A stretch of 13,754 nucleotides of DNA, from assembly GCA_964446865.1 (NCBI GenBank), contig CAYURD010000102.1:1-13754 (forward strand), given 5' to 3'. Positions 1 through 6,901 of this stretch are shown piece after piece. The DNA comes from Glaciecola sp964446865 (GTDB taxonomy: Bacteria; Pseudomonadota; Gammaproteobacteria; Enterobacterales; Alteromonadaceae). The translations under genes were made by a program, and so were the position numbers. The stretch's first letter is position 1; each line of letters starts with the position of its first letter. The notes beneath the pieces are model-generated. The model was not told the origin of the DNA, made no database searches, and worked only from the letters and a program-made list of their open reading frames with translations.

Positions 1-1134
1 GCGGTTATGTGGCTGCCAGAAGGCGGCGAAATGGTTACCGAAAGCTACGTAAACCTTATTCCTACTGCGCAAGGCGGTACGCATGTAAATGGCTTAAGGC
101 AAGGCCTGTTAGACGCTATGCGTGAGTTTTGTGAGTTTCGTAATTTGTTGCCAAGAGGCGTTAAAATTACCGCTGATGATATTTGGGAGCGTTGCTGCTA
201 TATATTGTCAACAAAGATGCAGGACCCGCAGTTTGCCGGTCAAACAAAAGAGCGCTTATCATCACGTCAAGCTTCAGCCTTTGTGTCGGGCATTGTTAAA
301 GACGCGTTTAGTTTGTGGCTTAACCAACATACTGACGTTGCTGACTTACTTGCAGAAATGTGCATCAATAATGCGCAAAAAAGACTTCGTCAAAGCAAAA
401 AAGTCGCTCGTAAAAAAATCACTTCTGGGCCAGCCTTACCCGGTAAATTGACCGACTGCTCAACCCAAGACAACGCGCATTCAGAATTATTTTTAGTAGA
501 GGGTGACTCAGCAGGCGGCTCAGCGAAACAAGCACGCGACCGAGAATTTCAAGCAATTATGCCGCTACGAGGTAAAATTCTAAACAGTTGGGAAGTAGAT
601 TCGTCACAAGTGTTGGCGTCACAAGAAATTCACGATATTTCAGTTGCCTTAGGCATTGACCCTGATTCTGACGACTTAAGTGGTTTGCGCTATGGCAAAA
701 TATGCATTTTAGCGGATGCTGATTCGGATGGTCTGCATATTGCTACTTTATTATGTGCGTTGTTTGTGAAGCACTTTAGAACTCTGGTTGATACGGGACA
801 CGTTTACGTTGCAATGCCGCCTTTGTTTAGAATAGACATTGGTAAAGAGGTATATTACGCGCTTGATGAGAGCGAGAAACAGGGGGTGCTAGACCGTATT
901 GAGGCTGAGAAAAAGCGCGGGAAAGTGAACGTGCAACGCTTTAAAGGTCTAGGCGAAATGAACCCATTACAGCTTCGCGAAACCACCATGGACCCCAATA
1001 CACGCCGCCTTGTCCGCTTAACCAGTGAAGACGCCGAAGGCATGCTAGAACTTATGGATATGCTGCTCTCTAAAAAACGCTCTCCAGACAGAAAAGCATG
1101 GCTAGAAAGCAAAGGGAATTTAGCGCAGGTATAA
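1..1134 (+). CDS. parE: DNA topoisomerase IV subunit B, C-terminal part (5' end outside window)
   Basis: ParE is the ATPase subunit of topoisomerase IV, which with ParC decatenates replicated chromosomes and relaxes supercoils in the cytoplasm. The frame is open from base 1, so the methionine at position 7 is internal. About 377 residues are present of roughly 630 in the E. coli protein, so the GHKL ATPase domain lies upstream. Visible are the end of the transducer region (YVNLIPTAQGGTHVNGLRQG), the TOPRIM domain with EGDSAGG at about 499-519 and the metal-binding DADSDG at 715-732, then QRFKGLGEMNP and a C-terminal tail ending in KGNLAQV. Similarity to E. coli ParE is near continuous by eye, including the ParE-type VARKKITSGPALPGKL stretch, which favours ParE over GyrB. 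No hairpin terminator follows, and the next gene starts 24 bases on, so they may be cotranscribed. Confidence 0.97.
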   Translation, partial: AVMWLPEGGEMVTESYVNLIPTAQGGTHVNGLRQGLLDAMREFCEFRNLLPRGVKITADDIWERCCYILSTKMQDPQFAGQTKERLSSRQASAFVSGIVKDAFSLWLNQHTDVADLLAEMCINNAQKRLRQSKKVARKKITSGPALPGKLTDCSTQDNAHSELFLVEGDSAGGSAKQARDREFQAIMPLRGKILNSWEVDSSQVLASQEIHDISVALGIDPDSDDLSGLRYGKICILADADSDGLHIATLLCALFVKHFRTLVDTGHVYVAMPPLFRIDIGKEVYYALDESEKQGVLDRIEAEKKRGKVNVQRFKGLGEMNPLQLRETTMDPNTRRLVRLTSEDAEGMLELMDMLLSKKRSPDRKAWLESKGNLAQV

Positions 1135-1158
1135 GCGTTTTTTTACAAAAGGTACTTG

Positions 1159-2451
1159 ATGCGTAGATTAATTAAAGCGCTGCTTTTATTTATTTTTTTG
1201 ATAACAGTGTTGATATTAATATTAGTGGTTGATTTGTCGCCAAGCGTTAAAGCTAACTCTGGCGAGCAGGTCGATAACGCGGAGTCTGTGCAGTCGCTTA
1301 TTGGCGAGCTTAAGCAAAGTTTGCGAAGTCGTTACGATCCACAAGTGGTTAATATAAGTGTTGCACAAGCTGATAGCTTGTCTGGGTTTATTCATCGCGC
1401 CGTTAACAAAGCAAACGCGGTGGTCGTATTTTCTGATAAGCAAATTAAGGTCAGTATTAGCTATGAGCTAAACAAGAGCATTATTCCTTTATATCTTAAT
1501 TTAGTTGCCTATATTGATGAAGGCGAAGGCATGAAAGTAGACAGAGTCAGTTTAGGTGATTTAACCCTGCCTGGCAGTTTTGCGTTAGATGTTGCCGAGT
1601 CATTAGCAAACACCTATACAAGCAGCGAAGTCGCGACCAAAGCTATTGCGACGGTAGATTCAGTTGATATAAAAACAAGCGGTGCCAGCGTGCAACTCAA
1701 GCCTTTGGATAATCTGTTACGAGAGTTTAAGAATATCCAAACAGGTGGCAGCAGCGAAGACACTAAAATCCTTAAGATTCGAATTGCGCATTATTTACGC
1801 CTATTAGATGGTCTGTATATTCCACCTTCTGCAAATAGCCCTGCAAATAGGAAAGCAGGTCAATCACTTAGTTACTATTTACACGCAGTAATGAAAGAGG
1901 CAAAGGCCTTAAGCCCGCAAAGCTCGGCGACGCTTGAAAATGAAGCCGCTATTTTAGCCGTAGCTATTTATGCCGGTAGCTGGCGCTTTACCGCCTTTGT
2001 TGGTGATTTGTCTTTTGCTATTGAGCGCATTCCAACCGCGTCTCCTAAACCAGTATTAGCAGATCGTCGCGATCTAAGCCTTCACTTTATATTTTCTGCA
2101 GCCATTAAACTATTGTCTGAAAAAGGCGTCAGTATTGCTGTGGGAGAGTTTAAAGAATTGATGGATAGAGGGCGAGGTGGTTCAGGTTATAGTTTTGTTG
2201 ATTTAGCGGCTGATTTATCGGGTGCACACTTTGCGGATTTAGCAGTCAATCCTGAAACCGCAAAATATCTGCAAGAGGTCATGTCTGCTGCGCCTAATGA
2301 AGATTTGTTTATGGTGCCTATTCAGGGCTTAGAAGAAGGCTTGAGTAAGGCCGAATTTGAGAACAAATATACAAAAGTCGACAGCGACAAATACAAAGAA
2401 GTCGTAGTAGAGATTGAGCAACGAATTGCTGCACTTGCCGTCTCTAATTGA
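1159..2451 (+). CDS. membrane-anchored periplasmic protein of unknown function
   Basis: I do not recognise this 430-residue protein. The start is ATG at 1159, preceded by AAAGG with 6-7 bases spacing; an in-frame TTG directly before it (1156) is less likely. Residues 1-27 are two arginines followed by one strong hydrophobic helix, a signal anchor or uncleaved signal peptide, so the rest should be periplasmic. Residues about 60-155 alternate short beta-like stretches ending in VSLGDLTLPGSFAL, a pattern reminiscent of YpmS/DUF2140-type or other lipid-binding sheet domains (weak inference). A middle helical part follows, then a C-terminal block with GGSGYSFVDLAADLSGAHFA and VPIQGLEEGLSKAEF, then a run of charged helix. 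I see no catalytic motif or lipobox. It sits between parE and an exported TraB/GumN protein on the same strand, which suggests an envelope role only by its own signal. Confidence 0.85.
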   Translation: MRRLIKALLLFIFLITVLILILVVDLSPSVKANSGEQVDNAESVQSLIGELKQSLRSRYDPQVVNISVAQADSLSGFIHRAVNKANAVVVFSDKQIKVSISYELNKSIIPLYLNLVAYIDEGEGMKVDRVSLGDLTLPGSFALDVAESLANTYTSSEVATKAIATVDSVDIKTSGASVQLKPLDNLLREFKNIQTGGSSEDTKILKIRIAHYLRLLDGLYIPPSANSPANRKAGQSLSYYLHAVMKEAKALSPQSSATLENEAAILAVAIYAGSWRFTAFVGDLSFAIERIPTASPKPVLADRRDLSLHFIFSAAIKLLSEKGVSIAVGEFKELMDRGRGGSGYSFVDLAADLSGAHFADLAVNPETAKYLQEVMSAAPNEDLFMVPIQGLEEGLSKAEFENKYTKVDSDKYKEVVVEIEQRIAALAVSN

Positions 2452-2575
2452 TAGTTTTGACCTGCCAGTGCGTATTATTAACTAGTGCTTTGGTATGTCC
2501 ATTTAATAACGCGTTTATTGCATTAAAGCACCTGCTAGACGAGCTCTTATTCAGCAGCATGGAGAAATTCTCAGA

Positions 2576-3430
2576 ATGACTTTCAGATTAGTGATAATAC
2601 TTTGCCTACTTTTGGTCAGTACTACTGTTTTATCGGCGCCTGTATTTAAAATTACAAAGGGCGAAGATGTTGTTTATATTGGCGGTACTTTCCACTTATT
2701 GACTGAAAAAGACTATCCGCTGCCAGACAGTTTTGAGCTTGCTTATGATTTGTCTGATGTCTTGGTTTTTGAAACCGACATAAACGGGATCACTCACCCA
2801 GACTTTCAACCCCAGCTTATGAGAATTATCACATATCAAAATGGCGGTTCTTTAAAACAAAACCTGTTGCCAAAAACGTTTAAGCGCTTAGAGGAATATG
2901 CAAAATCAAGGGGTTTGATTATGCAGCAGCTTAGCCCATTAAATCCGACGGGTATTATGCTCACCGTTGCTATTATGGAATATCAATCAAGAGGCTTTGT
3001 GGCACAAGGCGTTGATAAATTCTTTTTTGACAGGGCGTTAGCAGACGAGAAAGAAATATCATGGTTTGAAACACCCGAGGAGCAACTTGCTATTCTGGAT
3101 GGCTTTGATAATGATGATCCCGATGGCGCTGTTAATCAAGTATTAGATGAAGTGTTAAGTTCTGACGAGGCTATTAAGGCTTTGCACGAAAGCTGGCGCA
3201 ATGGTGATATGGATAAGTTAACTGCTCTTGGTTTATCTGATTACTTAGAATATCCATTGGTGTATAAAAATGTCATTAAAGATCGAAATGATAAATGGGT
3301 CGAAAAAATCGAAGCCATGTTTGATAATGAAAAAACCGAATATGTATTAGTTGGGGCCTTGCATTTACCCGGAAAAGACGGCGTGCTTACCCAATTTGCC
3401 GAAAAGGGCTATAAAGTAGAGCGCTTATAA
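2576..3430 (+). CDS. exported TraB/GumN family protein
   Basis: This 284-residue protein belongs to the TraB/GumN (Tiki-like) family. Some members are proposed metalloproteases; the bacterial function is mostly unknown. An N-terminal signal peptide is clear: hydrophobic residues 4-18 and a likely cut after STTVLSA, so it should be periplasmic. Family hallmarks are the N-terminal GGTFHLL (residues 36-42, the GxxH motif), an acidic strand VFETD (64-68), QGVDKFFFDRA (144-154) and the C-terminal GALHLPGKDGVL (260-271). The length matches the stand-alone bacterial members. ATG at 2576 has GGAG 11 bases upstream, which is long spacing, but the signal peptide begins right there and no nearby alternative is better. 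A 124-base spacer separates it from the preceding gene. Its stop overlaps the stop of the minus-strand gene at 3425. Confidence 0.88.
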   Translation: MTFRLVIILCLLLVSTTVLSAPVFKITKGEDVVYIGGTFHLLTEKDYPLPDSFELAYDLSDVLVFETDINGITHPDFQPQLMRIITYQNGGSLKQNLLPKTFKRLEEYAKSRGLIMQQLSPLNPTGIMLTVAIMEYQSRGFVAQGVDKFFFDRALADEKEISWFETPEEQLAILDGFDNDDPDGAVNQVLDEVLSSDEAIKALHESWRNGDMDKLTALGLSDYLEYPLVYKNVIKDRNDKWVEKIEAMFDNEKTEYVLVGALHLPGKDGVLTQFAEKGYKVERL

Positions 3431-3730
3431 GGTATTTTTGAATTGCTCTAAGGTTTTAAGCATTAGCTCAATTTTTTTGACTAATGCCGGCAAGGCTATT
3501 TTTACTTGCGCTTGCGGTGCATCCGCTAGTACTGATACTTCACCGGCTAGTTCTTCTACATAAGGACCAAATCGTTTGCTTCTTGTGACAAAGCCAGAAC
3601 CATCTGCAAAAATAGTATTAAACTTACCTTTACCTTGCGATTGTAGCGAATTTAAAGCGCTATCTGCATCTACCGATTTACGATAAATAACGCGTAAATT
3701 TTCGTTTAGCGCCTGTACAACTGAATTCAT
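3425..3730 (-). CDS. small cytoplasmic protein of unknown function (101 aa)
   Basis: A 101-residue protein that I cannot assign. It starts with ATG at 3730 behind a good AAGGGG ribosome site, which supports it as a real gene. There is no signal peptide or membrane helix. The sequence is predicted mostly helical (residues 1-32, 57-68 and 78-98) around a central stretch, GKGKFNTIFADGSGFVTRSK, rich in Gly and basic residues; the Tyr-Val-Glu-Glu near residue 58 begins another helix. I have a faint, unverified memory that small proteins like this in marine gammaproteobacteria carry a 'prephenate dehydrogenase' label. Nothing here supports that: there is no Rossmann GxGxxG, and the length is about a third of that enzyme. 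It is convergent with the TraB/GumN gene, overlapping by 6 bases, and divergent from the 58-residue peptide gene at 3849. Confidence 0.75.
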   Translation of the reverse strand: MNSVVQALNENLRVIYRKSVDADSALNSLQSQGKGKFNTIFADGSGFVTRSKRFGPYVEELAGEVSVLADAPQAQVKIALPALVKKIELMLKTLEQFKNTL

Positions 3731-3786
3731 GAAACCCCTTTAATTGTCGATATCTTTTACGTGGGCAATTGTGCCTGCATTTGTTA

Positions 3787-3801
3787 TTCGCTACAAGCGA
3801 A
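3787..3801. promoter_or_regulatory. perfect dyad in divergent intergenic region, candidate operator
   Basis: TTCGCTACAAGCGAA is a perfect 6+6 base inverted repeat with a 3-base centre. It lies between the divergent genes starting at 3730 (minus) and 3849 (plus). Overlapping its right end, AGAAACAAAG occurs at 3801-3810 and again at 3831-3840. No convincing sigma70, sigma28 or sigma54 promoter could be placed. It may equally be a small RNA hairpin in the 5' leader of the plus-strand gene. Confidence 0.25.
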
Positions 3802-3848
3802 GAAACAAAGTCTTGTCACTCTCTTTATAGAGAAACAAAGGAAACGCA

Positions 3849-4025
3849 ATGGAAATAAGTGGTGCTTCAGGTGTTGCTCATACCCTTCAAGTTAAATCTG
3901 CAGAAATGGCGAATAACCAGCAGAAACAAGAAGGGCAAGCGGTATTACAGCTGCTAGAGTCAGCACAAAACGTTCCAGCGCCCAGCACTTCGTCCTCAGG
4001 CAGTATTATTAATACTTTTGCTTAA
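3849..4025 (+). CDS. YjfB-like putative motility peptide (58 aa)
   Basis: A short gene of 58 residues, beginning MEISGASGVAHTLQVKSAEM and ending GSIINTFA. It has ATG at 3849 with AAAGGA about 6 bases upstream. The layout of an N-terminal amphipathic helix with small residues, a Gln/Lys-rich middle (NNQQKQEGQAVLQLLESAQ), a Pro/Ser linker and a short hydrophobic C-terminus is that of the YjfB 'putative motility protein' family (Pfam YjfB_motility), whose role is not known in detail. The assignment rests on pattern and remembered family members, not on a search. No flagellar gene is in the window. It is divergent from the 101-residue gene and its stop is only 7 bases from the end of the convergent epmB. 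Confidence 0.7.
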   Translation: MEISGASGVAHTLQVKSAEMANNQQKQEGQAVLQLLESAQNVPAPSTSSSGSIINTFA

Positions 4026-4032
4026 GGTAGAG

Positions 4033-5076
4033 TCAGGGCTCGAGTCCTAAATCGATCGGTGTCTTACCGGGTTGTCCAGCAAGTTCTCGAACTAGCTTGG
4101 GCACTAAAAAACCCGGTAAGCGCTTTATTAATTCTGCCATTAATTTAATCGCTTCTTGTTTGCTAGCATCAAAGTGTGTTGCGCCTTTAACTGGGTCAAG
4201 TAAATGCAAATAATAAGGTAAAATATTCGCGTCAAACAAAGCATTACTTAAGGCCTCTAAGGTGTCAGCATTATTGTTAATACCTTTTAGCAAAACCGAT
4301 TGATTTAACAGCACCACGCCTGCTTTTTTCAAGACCTGTGTTTTTTCTTTTAAATCTGCGCCTATTTCGTTTGCATGGTTAATATGTAACACCATCACCA
4401 CTTGCATATTAAGTTGGCTCACCCAATTCAAAAAGTCTTGGTTTATCCGTGAGGGGATAACGACAGGTAAACGAGTGTGAATTCGTAGGCGCTTTATATG
4501 TGGTATCTCATTTATTTGATTAGCGAGTTTTGCCAACTGCCGATCGTTCGCCATTAAGGGATCGCCGCCCGAAAAGATAACCTCATTTAGATGAGTATCT
4601 TGCTTGATATAGTTAATCACCACATCATATTGAGATTGATTGAGTTTATTGTCTTGATAGGGAAAATGTCGTCTAAAGCAATACCGACAATTAACCGCAC
4701 ATCCACCGCGCACAACAAGTAACAAACGGCTTTTGTACTTATGTATTAGACCAGCGGTTTTACCACCTTGCTCGCCAAGCGGGTCTTCAATAAAGCCGGT
4801 GTGCTCTACAAATTCTTCTTTATGAGGAATAACCTGTTGCAGTAGTGGGTCGTGCCAGTTTCCGCTTTCCATTAAATCAGCAAAAGGACGAGGTACTCTC
4901 ATTGGGAACAACTTGCGTGCATCATTGTGTTGTGCAATCAAATCGGATGAAGGGATATTGAGGTAATCTAGCAAAGATTGCATATCTATAAACGCGTTTG
5001 CCAACTCTTTTTGCCAATGAGTCTCTACAAGGGGCGTTTTTTTAGGTATTATCTGCACATTATTTATATTAATCAA
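4033..5076 (-). CDS. epmB: EF-P beta-lysylation protein EpmB (lysine 2,3-aminomutase)
   Basis: EpmB is a radical SAM, PLP-dependent lysine 2,3-aminomutase that converts (S)-alpha-lysine to (R)-beta-lysine for loading onto EF-P. The cluster-binding Cx3Cx2C is at C126, C130 and C133 (RGGCAVNCRYCFRRHFPY), SGGDPLM at 169-175 is the SAM-contact motif, and K327 in LVPKLVRE is the likely PLP lysine, followed by GQPGKTPIDL. Similarity to E. coli EpmB runs the whole length. The start is uncertain: the frame opens with TTG at 5076 (347 aa), but a GTG at 5058 (341 aa) gives the same N-terminal length as the E. coli protein. Neither has a visible Shine-Dalgarno. It is divergent from efp with about 31 bases between starts (49 if GTG is used), so the promoters must overlap coding DNA. 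Confidence 0.95.
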   Translation of the reverse strand: MININNVQIIPKKTPLVETHWQKELANAFIDMQSLLDYLNIPSSDLIAQHNDARKLFPMRVPRPFADLMESGNWHDPLLQQVIPHKEEFVEHTGFIEDPLGEQGGKTAGLIHKYKSRLLLVVRGGCAVNCRYCFRRHFPYQDNKLNQSQYDVVINYIKQDTHLNEVIFSGGDPLMANDRQLAKLANQINEIPHIKRLRIHTRLPVVIPSRINQDFLNWVSQLNMQVVMVLHINHANEIGADLKEKTQVLKKAGVVLLNQSVLLKGINNNADTLEALSNALFDANILPYYLHLLDPVKGATHFDASKQEAIKLMAELIKRLPGFLVPKLVRELAGQPGKTPIDLGLEP

Positions 5077-5107
5077 ATCGTATTAAACCAAATTGTTAGA
5101 GGATTGA

Positions 5108-5677
5108 ATGGCTAATTTCAGCACAAATGAATTTAAAGCTGGCCTTAAAATAATGTTAGATGGCGAGCCTTGCAACATTTTAGAAAACGAATATGTTAAG
5201 CCAGGCAAAGGCCAAGCATTTAACCGTGTTAAAATTCGTAAACTTATTTCAGGTAAAGTGCTTGAAAAAACCTTCCGTTCAGGCGAAAGCGTTGAAGGCG
5301 CTGACGTCATGGATACCGACCTTGCTTACCTGTATACAGACGGTGAGTTTTGGCATTTTATGAATAACGACACATTTGAACAAATTGCTGCCGATGAAAA
5401 AGCCGTCGGCGAAAATGTCAAATGGCTAGTCGAAAACGATATCTGTACCATTACTTTGTTTAATGGTAGCCCAATTGTGGTAGCGCCACCAAATTTTGTT
5501 GAAATTGAAATCACTGAAACTGACCCCGGCCTTAAAGGCGATACCGCAGGCACAGGTGGCAAACCTGCTACGCTATCGACCGGTGCTGTGGTCAGAGTGC
5601 CTTTGTTTGTGCAAACTGGCGAAGTCGTTAGAGTGGACACTAGAAGCGGCGAATACGTATCGCGAGCGCAAAAGTAA
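5108..5677 (+). CDS. efp: elongation factor P
   Basis: EF-P binds the ribosomal E site region and restores peptide-bond formation at consecutive prolines. The 189 residues match the usual length. The N-terminal KOW-like domain carries the modification loop YVKPGKGQAF with Lys34 exactly in place, the residue that receives beta-lysine in EpmA/EpmB organisms. The two OB-fold domains follow, with DTDLAYLYTDGEFWHFMN, the ETDPGLKGDTAGTGGKPATL region and the C-terminal GEVVRVDTRSGEYVSRA. ATG at 5108 has AGAGGA at the proper distance. Lys34, PGKGQ and the two modifying enzymes on either side agree that this is the beta-lysylated type rather than the rhamnosylated (Arg32) or YeiP type. epmA follows after 42 bases without a terminator, suggesting an efp-epmA transcript. 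Confidence 0.98.
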   Translation: MANFSTNEFKAGLKIMLDGEPCNILENEYVKPGKGQAFNRVKIRKLISGKVLEKTFRSGESVEGADVMDTDLAYLYTDGEFWHFMNNDTFEQIAADEKAVGENVKWLVENDICTITLFNGSPIVVAPPNFVEIEITETDPGLKGDTAGTGGKPATLSTGAVVRVPLFVQTGEVVRVDTRSGEYVSRAQK

Positions 5678-5719
5678 AGCGGCGATTGTCAGCATCGATA
5701 GATTAGTAGTATCCAAGAA

Positions 5720-6748
5720 TTGAAAAATCAATGGCAAGCTACGGCGAGTATTGAAGTGCTGCGCAAACGCGCAGCCATCATTAGTCTTATCCGCCAATTT
5801 TTTGCTGATCGTGAGGTGCTTGAAGTTGAAACACCTTCGCTGTCACATCACACAATAACCGACCCATATTTACAAGCACTGAGCACGATGCACACGCTGC
5901 CTGGTGCTGAAAGTTCGCGAACGTTTTATTTACAAACCTCACCTGAATACGCCATGAAACGTCTACTTGCATCAGGTAGCGGTGATATTTATCAAATAGC
6001 CAAGGCTTATCGTAATGATGAAGTTGGGCGCTTACATAACCCAGAGTTTACGATGCTTGAATGGTATCGAGTGGGTTTTGATATGACAGCACTAATTGAA
6101 GAAACGGTAGATTTACTCAAATTATGCTTACAAACAGACTTTGTCGACAAATTTACTTATTCATCATTGTTTGAGGAGCATTGCGGGTTTAATCCGATTG
6201 AGATAAGCCTTCAAGATTTAATGCGAGCTTGTAATCGTTTTTCTTTACAAGACTATGCTAAGACGCTTAAAGAAAGTCTAGATGACGCTGGTGTCGATAA
6301 TAATCAAAGCAATGACAAGCGCAGTGAGCTGCTAAAAGACAGCCTTTTGCAAGTCATTTTCAACCAAGAAATTGAATGTAAGATTGGTCAACAACATCCG
6401 TGTGTTGTGTCAAGCTTTCCCGCGAGTCAGGCCTCTTTAGCGACATTAAGTGACTGTGGGCGTGTAGCAAATCGCTTTGAGGTTTATTACAAAGGGATTG
6501 AGCTAGCTAATGGATTTCATGAATTATGTGATGCTGATCAGCAACTAGCGCGATTTAAAGACGATAATCAAAAGCGCTTGAGCCTTGGGCTAGCTGCGAT
6601 GGAAATTGATTCGTTCTTTATTGATGCATTAGCACATGGTTTGCCTGATTGCGCTGGTATTGCCTTAGGTATTGACCGCTTGCTCATGCTTGCTTTAGAC
6701 AAGCCGCATATAAGAGATGTGCTTAGTTTTAGTTATGACAATTGTTAG
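5720..6748 (+). CDS. epmA: EF-P--(R)-beta-lysine ligase EpmA
   Basis: EpmA (PoxA/GenX/YjeA) is a class II lysyl-tRNA-synthetase-like enzyme without an anticodon domain. It adenylates (R)-beta-lysine and transfers it to Lys34 of EF-P. Motif 1 lies around REVLEVETP (31-39), motif 2 at YRNDEVGRLHNPEFTMLEWY (97-116), and motif 3 at GIALGIDRLLMLAL (313-326). YYKGIELANGFHEL (256-269) is typical of EpmA. Ala316 in ALGIDR stands where LysRS has Gly, as expected for EpmA. At 342 residues it is about 17 longer than E. coli EpmA; the extra length falls mainly in a polar stretch near residues 186-206 (DDAGVDNNQSNDKRSE). The start is TTG at 5720 with only a weak AAG-rich site; the next ATG at 5731 is out of frame, and the N-terminal alignment to E. 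coli supports TTG. Confidence 0.95.
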   Translation: MKNQWQATASIEVLRKRAAIISLIRQFFADREVLEVETPSLSHHTITDPYLQALSTMHTLPGAESSRTFYLQTSPEYAMKRLLASGSGDIYQIAKAYRNDEVGRLHNPEFTMLEWYRVGFDMTALIEETVDLLKLCLQTDFVDKFTYSSLFEEHCGFNPIEISLQDLMRACNRFSLQDYAKTLKESLDDAGVDNNQSNDKRSELLKDSLLQVIFNQEIECKIGQQHPCVVSSFPASQASLATLSDCGRVANRFEVYYKGIELANGFHELCDADQQLARFKDDNQKRLSLGLAAMEIDSFFIDALAHGLPDCAGIALGIDRLLMLALDKPHIRDVLSFSYDNC

Positions 6749-6763
6749 CTAGTTCGTAACGCC

Positions 6764-6792
6764 GCTTATGGCATATATTCCACCGCATAAGC
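6764..6792 (+). terminator. possible terminator after epmA
   Basis: GCTTATG (6764-6770) pairs perfectly with CATAAGC (6786-6792) around a 15-base loop, 16 bases after the epmA stop codon. The following TCTTATATTAG is only weakly T-rich, so termination may be inefficient or the hairpin may be incidental. Confidence 0.35.
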
Positions 6793-6825
6793 TCTTATAT
6801 TAGCCTGTTGCATTAAGGTGTTACG

Positions 6826-6855
6826 TTGACCCGTTGCATAAGACAAACTTATCGT
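6826..6855 (+). promoter_or_regulatory. candidate sigma70 promoter for the DUF6445-like gene
   Basis: TTGACC at 6826-6831 matches the -35 consensus at 5 of 6 bases. TATCGT at 6850-6855 (4 of 6) lies 18 bases further on. The gene starts about 45 bases downstream. The spacing is acceptable but the -10 is poor; this is a by-eye call. Confidence 0.35.
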
Positions 6856-6901
6856 TTATCGTTTCTTCTTATACCGCAGTATTTACCACAGAGAAATATA
6901 C

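Noticed and set aside
3769..3786. Sigma54-like TGG...GC sequence upstream of the YjfB-like gene
   Set aside because: The spacing between the GG and GC elements is 11-12 bases rather than 10, and the flanking consensus bases are missing.
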